Source: Dipteris shenzhenensis
Lineage: Eukaryota > Polypodiophyta > Polypodiopsida > Gleicheniales
Assembly (NCBI GenBank): GCA_047967505.1
Contig: CM106540.1
Length of the DNA stretch: 64,000 nt
Reading direction: 5' to 3' (one strand)
How positions within the stretch are numbered: position 1 is the first letter of the stretch; each line of letters begins with the position of its first letter. The position numbers were made by a program, and so were the translations under genes. The notes under the pieces were generated by a model. That model made no database searches. It saw only the letters and a program-made list of their open reading frames with translations, and was not told the origin of the DNA. Below, in pieces: positions 10,831-23,438 of the stretch.

Positions 10831-13800
10831 CCATCACGAGAACCCGGGAGATCCTCCCCATCCCCTCAAGAATTCATCCACATATCAACCACAACGATTG
10901 CTTGCTTCCCAACATCCAAAAGAGCAGCACCACAGCTCCTCCCTTGATCATCGCCCTCAATTGCCTCCACGATTATCAATTGGAGCAGGAAGCTCTCTCA
11001 GGTGTGGCTCTCGTCCAGCACGTCGGCCTTGCCCACATCTCCGATGGACGAATCGACGTCGCCATCGCCGTTCTCTTGCATTCGCTCGCCTTTCTTCCCC
11101 GAGCTGCCCAGCGTCGCTTGCAGCCTTGGCAGCTGATTTTATGCCTCGGATCGGTCGACAAAGCAGCGGATTCGTCCCTTGCCAATGATCTTGGTCTCCA
11201 TCTTCTGCACGTAGATACTGGGCGGGCAGAGGAGATCGCGGATACCGTAATGGCGCTCGTTCTGGGGATGCTTCGTCACACCCATATTCTCGCAGCACAG
11301 GGCTTCTCCAGCTCAGGGTGGCTTGGTACTATTCAGCCAATGTGCCGTGGAATGCGCCGATGCAGAGGCCTCGTATTTGGAATCGTGGGACGTTCGGCCT
11401 CTGCCTGCGCTTTGGCGGCCAGGATTGTGGCTTTTAAAATGAAGGTTCTGTACTTTGAGGTCGAAGAGGTAATCTTTTCAACTATTCACATGAGTTGCGC
11501 CCCTAAGACTTCGTGGCAATGTCAAATTCCCTTGGGGGACTTATACAGTGATGTTCATACTCTATGTTCAGTAGTTACAGGTTTTCCCTGCTCTTTCAAG
11601 TCGCGCACCTTTTTTTGATCGATACTATGAACTCGGAAGATTCGATTTCCTTGTTGCAGGGGAAGGATGGAACTTTGCATGCACGGATGAATTTCCCACC
11701 AGCTGCAAGAAAGGTAGAAAGTTTAAACGAGCTCCTCGCAGACAGTGACGTTGTATCTCTTCACTGTTCCCTTACAACTGAAACCGTGCAATTAATCAAT
11801 GCAACGTCACTGCAGCAGATCAAACCAGGTGATCCATTGGTGCATTGGCCCCACCCGTTGTAGCATTAATTGATACGGCGAACTGATGTGTCTTGGATCT
11901 TGTTTTGCACTACCTGATAGTCAAATGAATGCGGGTGCTCAGGAGCTTTGATTGTGAATACCAGCAGCTGCCACCTGCTTGATGACTGTGCCCTGAAGCA
12001 GGCACTTATAGATGGGACTGTTGCCGGGTGTGCTTTGGATGGTGCAGAAGGGCCGCAGTGGATTGAAGCTTGGGTGAGGTTCGAACTCTGCGTCTTTTAT
12101 GTCTGTGGGACATGGGTTCATTTCTACAAACTGCTTCAGTAATTGACTGTTTTAAGCTCCTATATGCATTTCAAAGATCCTTATGGCATGTAAACCAAGT
12201 TCCTACAGGTATCTCCATCTATGTGGCATACCATTGAAGAACACTCGAGTGTCTCCTATATTCATTTCAAAGATCCTTAGGGCATGTAAATCAAGTTCCT
12301 ACAGATATCTCCATCTAGATGGCATATCATTTGAGTGTCTCATAAAGGCCTATAGCTACTGGATTTGTTCAGTAGTTGAAAGGAGGTTTAGTACCAGGTA
12401 CTCAGTAGAAGCAATTAAAAAAAGCAACAAATAGTCGATATAAATGCAGAATAGAAGACATTGACGTGGTTGAGGCTCTACTTAGAGATATTTGAAAGTA
12501 CAGCTGTGTCTGCGATGATGTATGCCTTTTAAAAAATCACGTGTTTCATGCTTTATTACTGGCTCTTTTAAATTTTTACATCAGTTAAGCTCAGCTAGGG
12601 CAGCTTATCCTTCCAATGGGCCAATAAGTTTTCTTTTGGCTTGCTACATGCCATTTTCAGGGTTTCAAAACCTTTATTTAGGCCTTGGTGTCCCTCTCCA
12701 ACTTTGAGAGGTTTATCAATGAAAGCGGTCTCTACTCTCCCTCTTCTTGCACCATCTGCTTGACAGCACCTTCCAATCTGGTTTGGCAATGCCACATATA
12801 CCCCTTCCCGAGTGAAATTCCACTGTTTTGTCCGGAGTGTAAATTTATGGGGACGCTGTCAGTCGATTCAATGAGGAAAATTGACCTGATCCATATATCC
12901 GTGCATCTGGACAAGGATCTTCCCAACCACAAGAGAAAGCTCCATGCCAGGTATGTCCTGAAATTGGCAAGAGGCACAAGTACTTTGCCTGTAGCAGGAG
13001 TGATCCAAGATTGAAGCAATCTCAAGAAAAACGATTGTTATAGAGTACTTATGTCGAATAGGGATAAGGAAGACTTACCTTCTATCGATCCCCATGACTA
13101 TGCATAGCATCCCTTTTGGCACATTCACCATCCACTTTGCTAGTGTGGGATGCTTTCTTTTTTAATGTTAAGTGGGGCTGATTTTGATTTTTTTCTTTTG
13201 TGCAAGGGACAGACCAAGAAATTATTACATCGAATGCACTGTCCTTTCTTTTCATGCTTTTGCTATGGCTTAGTCAACCCAGTTGTGTCTTTATCTACCC
13301 AATTGAACCTTCCCTTCCTCCCTCTTAACACTCAATTCTATTATAGATGTTGGCTTGGAGAGATCAATCTCATGAACTCGAATAAGTTGCATAAAGCGGA
13401 GCTCTCGATGCAGTGTTGAATTTATCCTAAGTTTGTGGTTCAATGCCTTTGGCTTCCACCGTTTGCCACCCTAAGTAGGGCTGAATCTTGTACAAGCAAG
13501 GTCACTGGTACACTTTGAGATCCTGATTTGTTGTCCTCCAAGTTTGATCTTCTTGTGAGGAAGCTGTATAAAGATTGAATCTTGATGTCATCTTCACTTC
13601 TTCACATGGCTTCTTCCACACTATGCTCTAGAATTCTGCCACAGTTTGATTTCTCCTTCACATTGACGCTGAACCTATATTTTTCTGATTCGTATTTGAT
13701 GCAAACTTCACTAGTCCCAAAAAAACTTCTTCCGAATTTTAGTTCAGAACGTATTTAACTCAACCTGCGGATTTTGTAGTGGTAAAGGAAACAATTTTGA

Positions 13801-16800
13801 TCATCTTAAAATTTAGACAGCAGCTCCCTTGATCCTTTAAATAACATCTATTAGTTAAGAAAGTTTACTTCTTGTATATCTTGGAGTCACAGGGCTCAAG
13901 ACCAAGCTGCAATGGAAGCTTTATGCAAGGGTTGCTAAATTTAAACCATAGAATAGGCCAGGGGTGGTCCTAAGCTAATCTGAGGCTTATTCAAATGAAG
14001 ATTGTGGATCACAGGAGCATATCATGTGCACTGTTACCACTGGATGTGGGCAGCCAAATCTGTGCCAAAACTGTGTAGATACCTAAAGATGTAGACGATT
14101 CCCTGGCCGGGCTGTATCAGTAAAATTCAGCAATCAAGCTCCTTACAAATAACCTCTGCACTATCCACCCATAGGAAGCGGATCCCATGCACCTGTGGGG
14201 ATTGAGGTTAGAAGTCTATGCAATAAGTCTAAGGGATTTGTGATTTCAGGGAAGAGTGATCCAAGTAGCAAGAGGCAGGAGAAGAGGTTATTCTGATTAT
14301 GGCAAATATATGGCTGCTGCGAAACATAAGAGAGATGAGCTCACAATCTGCTGGGATGCTGCAAATCACCCAACAAAGTAAGGTTCACAACAAAAGGTTA
14401 ACCATTTCATGGTAGGAGTGGTTCGTAGATGCAAGGCATGTGTAGGAGCATCATATGGCTAAAAAATAAGAGGGTCCAGAAAGCTGAGGATAAATCGTGC
14501 TCCTCCTGATAAGTGGCCCTTTAATAAAGAAAGTGAATAGCTACTGTTCAAACTACTAGGCTGGTTTAAAAAGGTACGATTTATTTTACCCATACCTTCA
14601 AAAAGTACCTCTTTAAACTTCTTATTTTAAATTGACCTTCAAACAAGCCCTACATCTAAGGCACATATTTAGAGCTTATTGAACCAAAGTTTGCGCTCTG
14701 GCTCATGAATGTCTAGACTCTAGAGTGCAATAGGGACGAAGTTCTTGGCATTCGCCAAAAAAAGTAAGACCCCACTTCACCAACCTTACCAATGTAACTA
14801 GGATGGTCTTAGTGTGCCTCTTAGACTTTGCTCTTTCCCATTCCTGCCAAGACTCATCCCCAAAGCCCACTCAGGAATGATGGAATGTATCCAGTGGCTC
14901 CTGAGCAGGCCCTTTCATTCTGATGTGCATGTTGGATCCAAAGATCCAGTGGATGGTGATCTGGCTGTGACTCTCCGTACAACCTCCGAGTCTCTGAACG
15001 ACTCTTGATCCTCCGTTCAGCTCTAACCAAACTTACCATATGTACATCAAGTGATTTCCGATACCTGCAAGTAAGTGACCAGAACTCTTTGAACCTGAGA
15101 ATGGTGACCATGGTCATGTAGAGTCAACAAGGAAATCTCTAAACAAATTCACATGTGTGCACAAAAGTAACTATAGGATCCAAAATTACATTAATAATAA
15201 ATTCATAAAAAATGTAAAAAATAACATGATGGTATAATTAGATGTTCAAAGGTGCTTGCTGTATACTGTTGTAATCGTATCAGACAAAACTATTGGAACA
15301 GTCAAGAATCATGTTGATATTTTATTGAATCGTGCAAATGGGATTTGTATGCAGTCAGTGCTGAAGTTACTCTCTTCTTAAATTAGTGCTTTCGCTTGAT
15401 GCTGATTTTAAATTTCTGCTAGAAAGCATCTCACCCGCACTGGATTTCTTGGAACTTCTTGAAGTATGGGGCATTGGTTAAGCTCACCTGTTCTATAGGG
15501 CCCTATATTTAGGTGGGAACATCGTTGTAAATCAAGTCACATAGCATATCGTCATTTGAACCCCTTCGGCAAGAAAATCAACTAATGTTATGTGGCATGT
15601 AACACATCTGTTTCTTCTCTTGCAGGTTAGAGAGATGCCCAATGTTTTAATATTGCCTCAAAGTGCTGATTACAGTGAGGAAGTATGGATGGAGATTCGG
15701 GCAAAAGCTGTCACGATATTACGTGCCTTTTTATTGGATGGAGTTGTGCCAAGCAGTGCTGTATCGGATGAAGATGATGATGATAGAGATTATGCCTGGC
15801 AAGAAGAGAGACAAGACAAACACGATAAGGATGCACTTGAGTGGTCCAGAGATGCAGAACCCCCACTGGGGGACATCCAATCGGGACAGGACTTCCGGCA
15901 AAAGCAAACGTATTTAAGTACTCCAGATCCTCGCCTTCAGGACAACACCCTGTCACATTCTTTGAGTCAGCGTGATGGTAGGAGCCATGGAAAGGCTTCA
16001 GGGAAAAGAGGTAAGAAGCGGCCTGGTCGTCGTAAGGCACAGCGAAGTGGAGAGTCATTAGCAACAGAAAGGGAGACAAACTGGGTTGCTCTACAGCGAG
16101 ATGACCGAGGCGCAAGTATCAGTGGCAGGGATCAAATATTGAGCTCCAGCTCCCGGTTTGCTTCACCAGAGGAGTCCAAGCCTAAAACAGAAGCAGGATA
16201 TTCTATTGCTGGTCAGCTGGGTTTCAACAAAGGGGTCTTTGGACAAGCAATTGATTTCCTTAAAGAGGGTTATGTAGTTGCTTTGAGAGCTAACGATAGA
16301 TGTGGGTACCATGTGGCAAGGCAACAAGGCCTAGGTCGTGGATGGTGTTTGGACACAATGTCTAATGTTACTATTCGAGATCCGGCAGCCCAGTTTCTTG
16401 TTGTGGTGCGAAATAGGGTAGCTGCTCCCTTCCCCTCTTTTTATGCATCCTTTCCATGAAGTATGGCAGAGGGGAAATTGCTTGTGTTAGACTTAGCATG
16501 ACCTGAAACTACACTGATCTCTTGTGTACGCTTAGTGAGCATCACACTGAGCTACAGCACTGATTTTGTAGGAGAGGATTGGTTTACGGTCTCTTGCTGC
16601 GGGAGGGAAACTCCTTCAAGTAATCTCAGCTACTTTATACTTTATCTTTATAAAAAATTACAATCGAACATATATTTGTCTAATTCATCCTAAGGTTGTT
16701 TGGTTCTCCATATAAAGGAAGCTCTGATGTCCACAGGCCAACAAGAAACTGGAGCTCGTTTTTGTGAACCATACATTTGATGTGTGGGAGAGCTGGATGC

Positions 16801-17199
16801 TCGAAGGTGCAAACTTAGAGCAATGCAGATTAACAAATGGCAGATTCCGAAGCGTGAGTTCTGTTATTATATTTTGTGGACACAGCAGCGTATCTCAGTT
16901 TATATATGAGAAAAGGAAAAGTTCAGTCATGTTGGTTGTTAGGTTTAGCAAAGAAGCCAGTGTCCCATGTCTTCCACTCACTGTTGTATAATGATATTCT
17001 ACCTGTGGTAGTGAAGAAAATCCGGCTTGAAATGTTCTATCTGTATTAAATAGATTGCAGAGTGCTCTTAATCTTTAAAGGGAACTTGCGCTGGCATGAG
17101 TCTTATCTTGTACTTTTTCTGCAGGTGTCGTTGGACATTGCTATCGAAACTCTTGCTGTATTAGGAGAAGAAGATGGGGTAGCTCGTTGGCTGAGTTGA
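10812..17199 (+). CDS. AN: ANGUSTIFOLIA, plant CtBP-like protein (complete, 7 coding exons)
   Basis: Coding exons: 10812-11468, 11660-11828, 11943-12073, 15626-16417, 16572-16619, 16737-16853 and 17125-17199. All introns are GT-AG and phases agree, giving 662 codons (Arabidopsis AN is about 636). Exon 1 holds the diagnostic N-terminal half (AVLLHSLAFLPRAAQRRL; EEIADTVMALVLGMLR; GMRRCRGLVFGIVGRSAS, the dinucleotide-binding glycine motif). Exons 2-3 complete the dehydrogenase-like fold (SLHCSLTTETVQLINA; IDGTIAGCALDGAEGPQW with V for I). Exon 4 carries the plant-specific extension: an acidic run near residues 366-375, a basic nuclear-localisation-like cluster near 446-459, the SSSSRFASPEES motif, and KEGYVVAL. 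The last exons give FDVWESWMLEG and the EEDGVARW terminus. In other plants AN is an NAD-fold regulator of cell shape through microtubules, Golgi/TGN and transcription. No frame break is seen, so the gene appears intact. Confidence 0.96.
12074..15625 (+). other. AN intron 3 (3.55 kb)
   Basis: The donor GTGAGG follows TGG and the acceptor TTGCAG precedes GTT, phase 0. The intron carries a 96-bp tandem duplication: copies begin ctcctatat at 12157 and 12253, and both contain tttcaaagatcctta and caagttcctacag. No transposon protein is recognised in it; a 109-codon frame at 12685-13014 is open but matches nothing known to me. All other AN introns are 114-271 bp. Confidence 0.85.
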
Positions 17200-17330
17200 C
17201 TTTTCCTTGTTGATTGCGTAATTGCATTTTGGGGTGTAACCTTTTACATTAAATGATCTACTAAAGACACTCTCTTTAGTGTCAATTGGTTGGAATCTAT
17301 GAAATAACCCTGGTGTTCTCTTCCGTTTGA

Positions 17331-17465
17331 ATTATACACAAAGATAATGTGCGTGTTGAAGTTGCTACAAAAGGAAGTGGAGGCGGTTGGGCTTTGCCAC
17401 CAGCAGATGTTGAAATGAGAGGATACATTACTATGTGGGAAGACTTTCAATCTTTACAATTGTGA
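17331..17465 (+). other. short protein-like frame after AN
   Basis: Downstream of the AN stop, an open frame with no ATG start reads HKDNVRVEVATKGSGGG, then WALPPADVEMRGYITMWEDF, and ends QSLQL plus TGA at 17463-17465. An in-frame stop at 17328-17330 limits it on the left, and an AG at 17342-17343 could be an acceptor. The composition looks like a real protein C-terminus rather than chance, but I do not recognise the family. It may be a fragment of an exon carried in with nearby repeats, or an unrelated gene's last exon. Confidence 0.3.
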
Positions 17466-17615
17466 CTTTGTTGCATATATACATGCTAGTACCTAAGGTC
17501 AGTGGTACTTGAGTTGTATTGAAATTGAAAGGCTGCCAACACGGTCACAAAAAAAGAACGGTAAGTGATACTTTGTAATTAAACGATTTTGTTATCGTCA
17601 TTTTTTAAACTTTTA

Positions 17616-18700
17616 TCATGTCATCGTTCCTTCAATAAATGGCATGATGCTAGTCATAAGAGCATAGTTGGTGGTTTCAACTTGAATTGCTTTGCCTTTC
17701 TGAGCATATGCCAATTTGGTTGGAGGTCTGCTTTCCCTAGTAGACCGTCTGAGTTGCCGTGGTTCTTCTTGAGGTGTCTCTGGCAATTCTTTCTCTTCTT
17801 TATCAACCTTTTCTGTAGATGAATGTGTAATCAGTGTATCCATCTCTTGTGTATTTGATGTCTTCCATTCTGATTCCTCATCAAAGATTACATCTCTAAA
17901 GATAATGATATTTTAGTTTATGGGATTATACAACTTGTATACTTTACTTTCTTCAATGTAGTCAACCATGATGTATTTACGTGACTTCACATCCATTTTT
18001 TTACGATTATCATCATGTATTTGGGCATATGCTATACAACCAAATATACAGAGATGTCTAATGTGTTGCTTATGTCCAGTGAATGCTTTATAAGGTGTCA
18101 TACTTTGAATTGGTTCGGTCAAAAGCCGATTAAGCAAGTAGTTTGTAGTGGCTATTGCTTCTATCCAATACTAATTCGAAAGATGCTTCTCACTGAGCAT
18201 TGCTCTAGCACTGTTTGCTAAATTATCATTCTTCCTTGCTCTTGCATTCTGTTGAGGAGTATCTGCACAAGTGAATTGTCTTCGAATGCGGTGACTTCTG
18301 TAAAAGTTTATGAATGCTGAAGACACCTCCTCTGTCTGATCTCATGATCTTAATCTTTCTACCTGTCTGGTTTTCTATCATGGCTTTGAATTTTTAAAAT
18401 CTAAGAAAAACTTGAAGTTTTTCTTTCAGAAAGTAGACCTAATTATATTTGCTGCAATTGTTGATGAAAGTCAAGTAGTAAAGTGAACCATTGATGCTAC
18501 AGGTCAGGGCATAACCTCATATATCTATATGAAGAATACCTCATGCTCAAGAGGTGCTTCTGTCAAAGTTGGTTCGCTTTTTGTTTACTGAAGCAGTATG
18601 CTTCATAAACTTTTTTAAGAAATTGAAGCTTAGAAATTTTAATTACCATATTCTAATTTGTGAGCTCTATCAATATTTTAAAATTGAAATGTCCATATCT
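17616..18700 (-). pseudogene. Copia integrase and post-integrase linker, broken
   Basis: Between about 18330 and 18170 the - strand text, interrupted by frameshifts, resembles the integrase core end (TPQQNARARK, where the family has TPQQNG-x-x-ER, and ARAMLSEKHLS). The frame at 17913-18137 continues with LNRLLTEPIQSMTPYKAF and FGCIAYAQIHDDNRKK, the usual integrase tail. The frame at 17616-17843 holds RRSTRESRPP, the basic motif normally found just before Copia reverse transcriptase. Sequence then stops matching. Confidence 0.75.
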
Positions 18701-18736
18701 CTTGTGTCATACTGCAGAAAGTGGCATCTTTTGTGG

Positions 18737-19093
18737 TTAAGTTGACATGGCATGCAAATCTGGTATTGAAGCTAGCATTTTAAATAAGCGTATTTTCTTG
18801 ACTACTTTTTCAACTCGTCGTTGATATTCCTTGGATTTGTCTCTGATCGTGTATTCATCTTTATCAAAGATGACTTGATAGTTATGTTGCATCATTTGAT
18901 AAACTGACAAGAGGTTCTTACTGAGCTTCGAAACATAGACATCTTTCACAAATCCTTTCGTACCAGTGAAATTATTTGTAGTGACAATGTCTTTCCCTCG
19001 AACTAGATTTGGTGTATTATCTGTCGTGTAGATGGTATTCTTTTGTTCTTCTAATGGTTTCATCTCTGTAAACCATTCATGATGCTTTGCCAT
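18737..19093 (-). pseudogene. Copia protease / pre-integrase fragment
   Basis: The frame contains HHEWFTEMKPLEEQ, then VRGKDIVTTNNFTGT, then FVKDVYVSKLSKNLLSVYQM, the familiar block between the Copia protease and integrase (V-x-Y-V-P-x-L-x-x-N-L-L-S-V). The catalytic D-S/T-G would lie just upstream at the broken junction with gag, where the residues read N-S-A-S-S-H after a stop, so the aspartate is lost. Confidence 0.7.
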
Positions 19094-19342
19094 ATGAGAT
19101 GATGCACTATTGTCGAAGTACTAAAGATCCCGATCGGCTTGGTCAATCTGATAATTGCATTCGTCTTTCGAATTGTAATCAATGTTAAGATACACTGTTT
19201 TAGTCTTTTGCATATCCTCGCTTGCAAGAAACATATTCTCAGGTTCATTGACATAATGACTGTGACTAGAATGTCCATTGCGATGATTTTATCTTTCGTG
19301 AAAATTATCTTGATTACTGTTGGATTGACCTCCTTGGTCGTA

Positions 19343-20780
19343 CTACTTCTTGCGGTAATCTCTTTCATAGTGTTCAAACTTATAATAATAGTTGCACTGA
19401 ATGTTTAACAATTTGATGGATGCATTCCCTTTTGGAATCTTTCTCTGTTGGAATGATTTTCTCTTGGTTGTTGATGTTGATGCTGTTGAGGATGATGTTG
19501 ATACTAACTTTATTGATGACTTTGTTATTGATAATGACCCTTCGTTGAAATTATCTATCTCTGCCTCTACCTCTCCTTCCATTTGAAGTTGTAAATGCTT
19601 GATCATTGGAATGACCTTTGCATGTGTGAATGGCTTGAGTCTCAAGTTCTTCACCAAGTAACATTGATCATAGCTCTTCAAGTGTTGGAATTTGTCATTG
19701 AAAGGCAATGCTCTGAACTAGATTCTCGTATTCCTCTCCTAGTCCATTCAGAATGACTTGAACCATTTTTGCGGAATTCATGGTCTCCCCTACTACTACG
19801 AGTTGATTGTTGTAATCCTTGATCTTGAGTACATAAGCATGATCGGTTTCACTGTTGCGAAAACTTTGGTGGATTTGGTTTCTCAGTGTGAGAATCCTTG
19901 AAGTGTTCTTAGACTCATAGAGAGTTGCGAACATATCCCATGTCTGGGGTGCCAACTCTTTTTAGTAAGAAAACTTATCAAAATCTTGAGTATGAGATGA
20001 ATTTAACAATATGCCATGATTAGAAATTATTCAAATTAATATAGTTGTGTTCTATACTAAAAGAGCTTCAAATATGTCTTGATTTGAAAGGAGATTGGTA
20101 TTCATATTTTAGTGTATTTTTTGCTTTACCCCTCCTCATCCAAAAGACCTCCCTCTCCCCTTGGGTCTTACATATTATGAAAAATATGTATAAATTTTAA
20201 AATCTTGTATATATTTCAAGGTATATATCTTATATTTTGTGTGAGGGGGGACATAAAATTTTTATATTTTTCCCTTGCATATTTGAAATTTTTAAAGAAA
20301 ATCCATGCATATTATATATGGACCTTGTTCCCCCATACCCTAGATTTTGAACGAAAGTAATAACATATTACACATTGAGTTGACGTCCCAGGATCCCATG
20401 CTTCTTTTGATGTCTTTACTGTGTTCAGTTGTCCTACCATGACATCTTACACATTTTGCTTGATCAAATGATATGTATATTTATCTTTCTTGTCCCATTC
20501 TGCTTGTGCTATTCTGCTTGTGCTTTGGCAATGGCAGGATTTGTTACTACAGGTGCGGACACTAGTGGTGCAGCTGTGATCCCACTATTGGTGTTGTGGC
20601 AATAGGTAGAGTAGAGCTACTGCTGGCTAGATCATCCAATGGTCTAGGTGTAGACCCAGCGACATACTCCCATTTATCTTGAAGTACAAGAACTGTCTCC
20701 ATTTGGTATTTCCATGTGTCATAATTGGAGTTGTCTAGCTTAGTAGATGCCTTCAAATTGAGATTGCTAGTGGTAGACAT
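19343..20780 (-). pseudogene. Copia gag, split by an A-T rich insertion
   Basis: The N-terminal part at 20562-20780 has KLDNSNYDTWKYQMETVL, the start of the Copia gag capsid. The middle at 19695-19955 has TWDMFATLYESKN and VILNGLGEEYENLVQSI (the LG-E-x-Y block). The C-terminal part at 19343-19708 ends CNYYYKFEHYERDYRKK, a CCHC zinc knuckle in which the second and third cysteines are now tyrosines. About 600 bp (19956-20561) separates the first two parts where related gags run continuously. Confidence 0.8.
19956..20561. other. A-T rich insertion within Copia gag
   Basis: About 600 bp with no coding pattern, very A-T rich around 20160-20350, separating two halves of the gag domain. No terminal repeats or target duplication could be identified by eye. 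Confidence 0.45.
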
Positions 20781-20790
20781 GGTGCAAGAA

Positions 20791-21499
20791 ATATACTCAA
20801 AGTGTATGTGAAATCATTGTCTGAATCAACTGCAATACACTGATTGTATCAAGTGCAATCTGAACTATTGGTGAAGATAAATATGTAATATATAATCTAA
20901 TTTGTTACAAGGCTTGTGGCAAATGATGTCGGGAATAGCCAACAGGCTTTACAAGGCTTGAATAATGTGCACTATGCCGAAAAAATAGCCAAATAGGCTT
21001 TACAATGATGGCATGTGTAAAATCAAATCATGTGTAATCAGTCCTCTGATCAATTGGTACATGCATCTGAACACTCTGAAGGCTGCTCATTGAACTGTGG
21101 AACGTCGGGTTTCAAGAAATGTGATGATGTAAAACCACATGTGAGCGAAGGGACTGAATCCGAGTAGAAACTATTTAGGAATTTTTGGACATGGCTTCGA
21201 TTGGCTGCTTTGGAGTTCTCTCCCGCTATGAATGATCTAATGTACTCTGAACTAGATTTAGGCCAACTGTCGAGCGATGAAAAAAGTAGCAAATAATTTC
21301 TTTTCTTTGTTTGTTTTAGGTGCTGGGTAAGATGCATCGATGTAGAGGCTGATGTGCGTGCATGGATTTGTCGTCGAGACCCAATAGTGTGTGAAACTTG
21401 TGCCAAAATGTGCGCATGATGTGATGAGCGTGTAGAGCATTAAAAAATGAGTGTTTTTTGTTTTTAGAGCATCCTCAAATTCTTCTTGGATCAAGAGAG
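20791..21499. other. unassigned, possibly Copia leader
   Basis: Position (upstream of gag on the - strand) suggests the element's 5' leader or LTR, but no primer-binding site or LTR pair is visible. A 118-codon - strand frame at 21050-21406 is open but unrecognised. Confidence 0.35.
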
Positions 21500-22176
21500 A
21501 CGGCTTGATCTAGATGGAGGGGCAAAAAAGGGTGCATTGATGCTGTGGCAGGGTGAGTCACATGCAGGGGTGTGCCAGTGGAGCCCTGATGAGGTGTCAG
21601 TTAAGGTGCACATGGAAGGTACCAAGTGTGCCTGTGAAGAGGTAGCTGTGCTTAGCGGCTAAGGGTCAATGCCATGTGGCAGTGATGATGTGGTAGATGA
21701 TGTGGCTATTGATTGGTCAATGCTAATGTGGCACTTGATGACGTGGTGTGATGACATGGATGATGACTCAGATGATGATGGGTCAGATAAGCAGTGATAT
21801 GGCAACATGGTGCCCTGCTGACATGGCAATGATGCGACAGGATAGGATCATGTGCCATGTGTTGATTTTTGCATGGAGGTCCCTATCTATTAGACTCTTT
21901 ATGATCCTTCAGAATCTATTGGAGATTCTATGAGTCTAACCAAAATCTTGAGATTCCCTAATGGAATCTATGAGATTTCATTGCTTTGGAGGCCTCCGTC
22001 GGTGAGCGATTGAAGCAGAAGGCGTGAGTCTTCATTTGTAGGTGTTATCATTTGGAGATGGTGCTATCGAGGTTCGGTTGGTGCTCGCTCGTTGTGTGCG
22101 GCTGTAGATGATAGGAGCTCGTCTAGGCATTGAGGCGTTGATGGTCGTTGGTTGGCCGACATAGGAGCGTCAAATG

Positions 22177-22735
22177 TGTGGGGTGAAGGTGTAGTAGATA
22201 GATGCTAGCCTGGTCGGATTGCCGCCTGTGTCGTGAGCATCTAATGAGTCTATGAGTGTCTATTAAGGGCATGGGTCTAGAGCTGTCTATCCGATTGGAA
22301 TCAGGAGCTTGAGCTAGTGCTAGGTCGTAGATGCTTATTTTGCCGAGTCATTGCGTTGTAGATGCTCGCTTTGCCAATTTGTTGTAGGGGCGATGAGCGT
22401 CATGATAGTCAAGTGATAGTCGACTGATGAAGATAGAGGCAAGGAGTGTTAGACATGTGGGGTGAAGGTATAGTAGATAGATATTGGTCGGATTGGGTTG
22501 TCGCCTATGTCGTGAGCATCTACTGAGTTTGTGAGTGTCCGTCAAGGGTATGGGTCTAGATCTGTTCGCCCGATTAGAATTGGGATCTTGAGCTAGTGCT
22601 AGGTTGTAGGTGCTCATTTTGTCGGGTCATTGTGCTGTAGATGCTTGTTTTGCTAATTCGTTGTAGGGGCAGTGAGCGTCATGATAGTCGACTGAGGAAG
22701 ATAGAGGCGCTTGAAGGAGCCTGGTGTGAGGTTGG
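22177..22735. repeat. 279-bp tandem duplication
   Basis: Copies begin tgtggggtgaaggt at 22177 and 22456 and share gtcgtgagcatct, cttgagctagtgctagg and gtagggg-c-a/g-tgagcgtcatgatagtc. Identity looks near 88-90% by eye. It lies inside non-coding LTR element copy 1. Confidence 0.85.
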
Positions 22736-23438
22736 AGTCAAGGGCACTGGTCGCCCGTGTTGGATCTTTGTGAAGTCGGTTGGGACTTTGTAGAGTTGAT
22801 GAAGTTGCTTGAGTGTCAGAGCAATTAAAGGTCTTTATGTCAGCCGTAATTTGTAGGTAGCGTAGCTGATTAGCTGAGTTGTTGTGAGAGCTTTGGAGTC
22901 CGTCCTAGCTGCTATGCCACTTCATGTTGCATGTGTTGAAGGTTGTCTTTTAGTGCTGAGTTTCCCATGCTCGTTGCCTTGCTCGCTTGAGTCGAGCCTT
23001 TGCTTTAGGTCGTAGGTGCGAGTTGAGTGCCATTGTGTGTAAATTAGGATATGAAATCTCTCAAAGAGAGAAAGAGTGAATAGAATAAACACACTAAAGT
23101 CTCTCTCATTCTCTCTCAATACCTCTCAAAAGAGCTATAGTTAAAGAATAGATCTCTCCAAGAATAGAAGAAGAACTCTCAAACACTAGGATATTTCTCT
23201 CTCTTTCTTAAAACAAAATCTCTCAAATGAAATGAAGGAACTGACAGAAATCTCTCACGAACTCTTGAAAGAGATGAATGAAAATTCTCACAAAGAATGG
23301 ATGGAATTCTCTCAATGGATGGATGAAGATCTCTCACCGGAAGTGGACTTTCACATAGAACACTCAAGAGAACTCTCAATCTCTCAATCTATCACACTCT
23401 CTCACCTGGATTGTAATGCCTCAACGGAAGGCAAGATT

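Larger units (their letters stand above)
17600..20790 (-). mobile_element. Ty1/Copia remnant lacking reverse transcriptase
   Basis: On the - strand the order is gag (20780 to 19343), protease region (19093 to 18737), integrase (about 18700 to 17913) and the post-integrase linker (17843 to 17616), after which the element stops abruptly before reverse transcriptase. Frames are broken between each block. No LTR or primer-binding site was found to the right of gag. The truncated end lies about 400 bp from the AN stop codon, so the insertion or its deletion edge approaches the AN 3' flank. Confidence 0.85.

Noticed and set aside
10957-11298. G-C rich - strand frames opposite AN exon 1 (Arg/Ala-rich)
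   Set aside because: They are shadows of AN exon 1, whose + strand translation matches the AN family throughout.
12685-13025. Overlapping open frames on both strands in AN intron 3 as a nested gene
   Set aside because: Neither strand gives a recognisable domain and there is no sign of splicing or a promoter; open by chance or from an old repeat.
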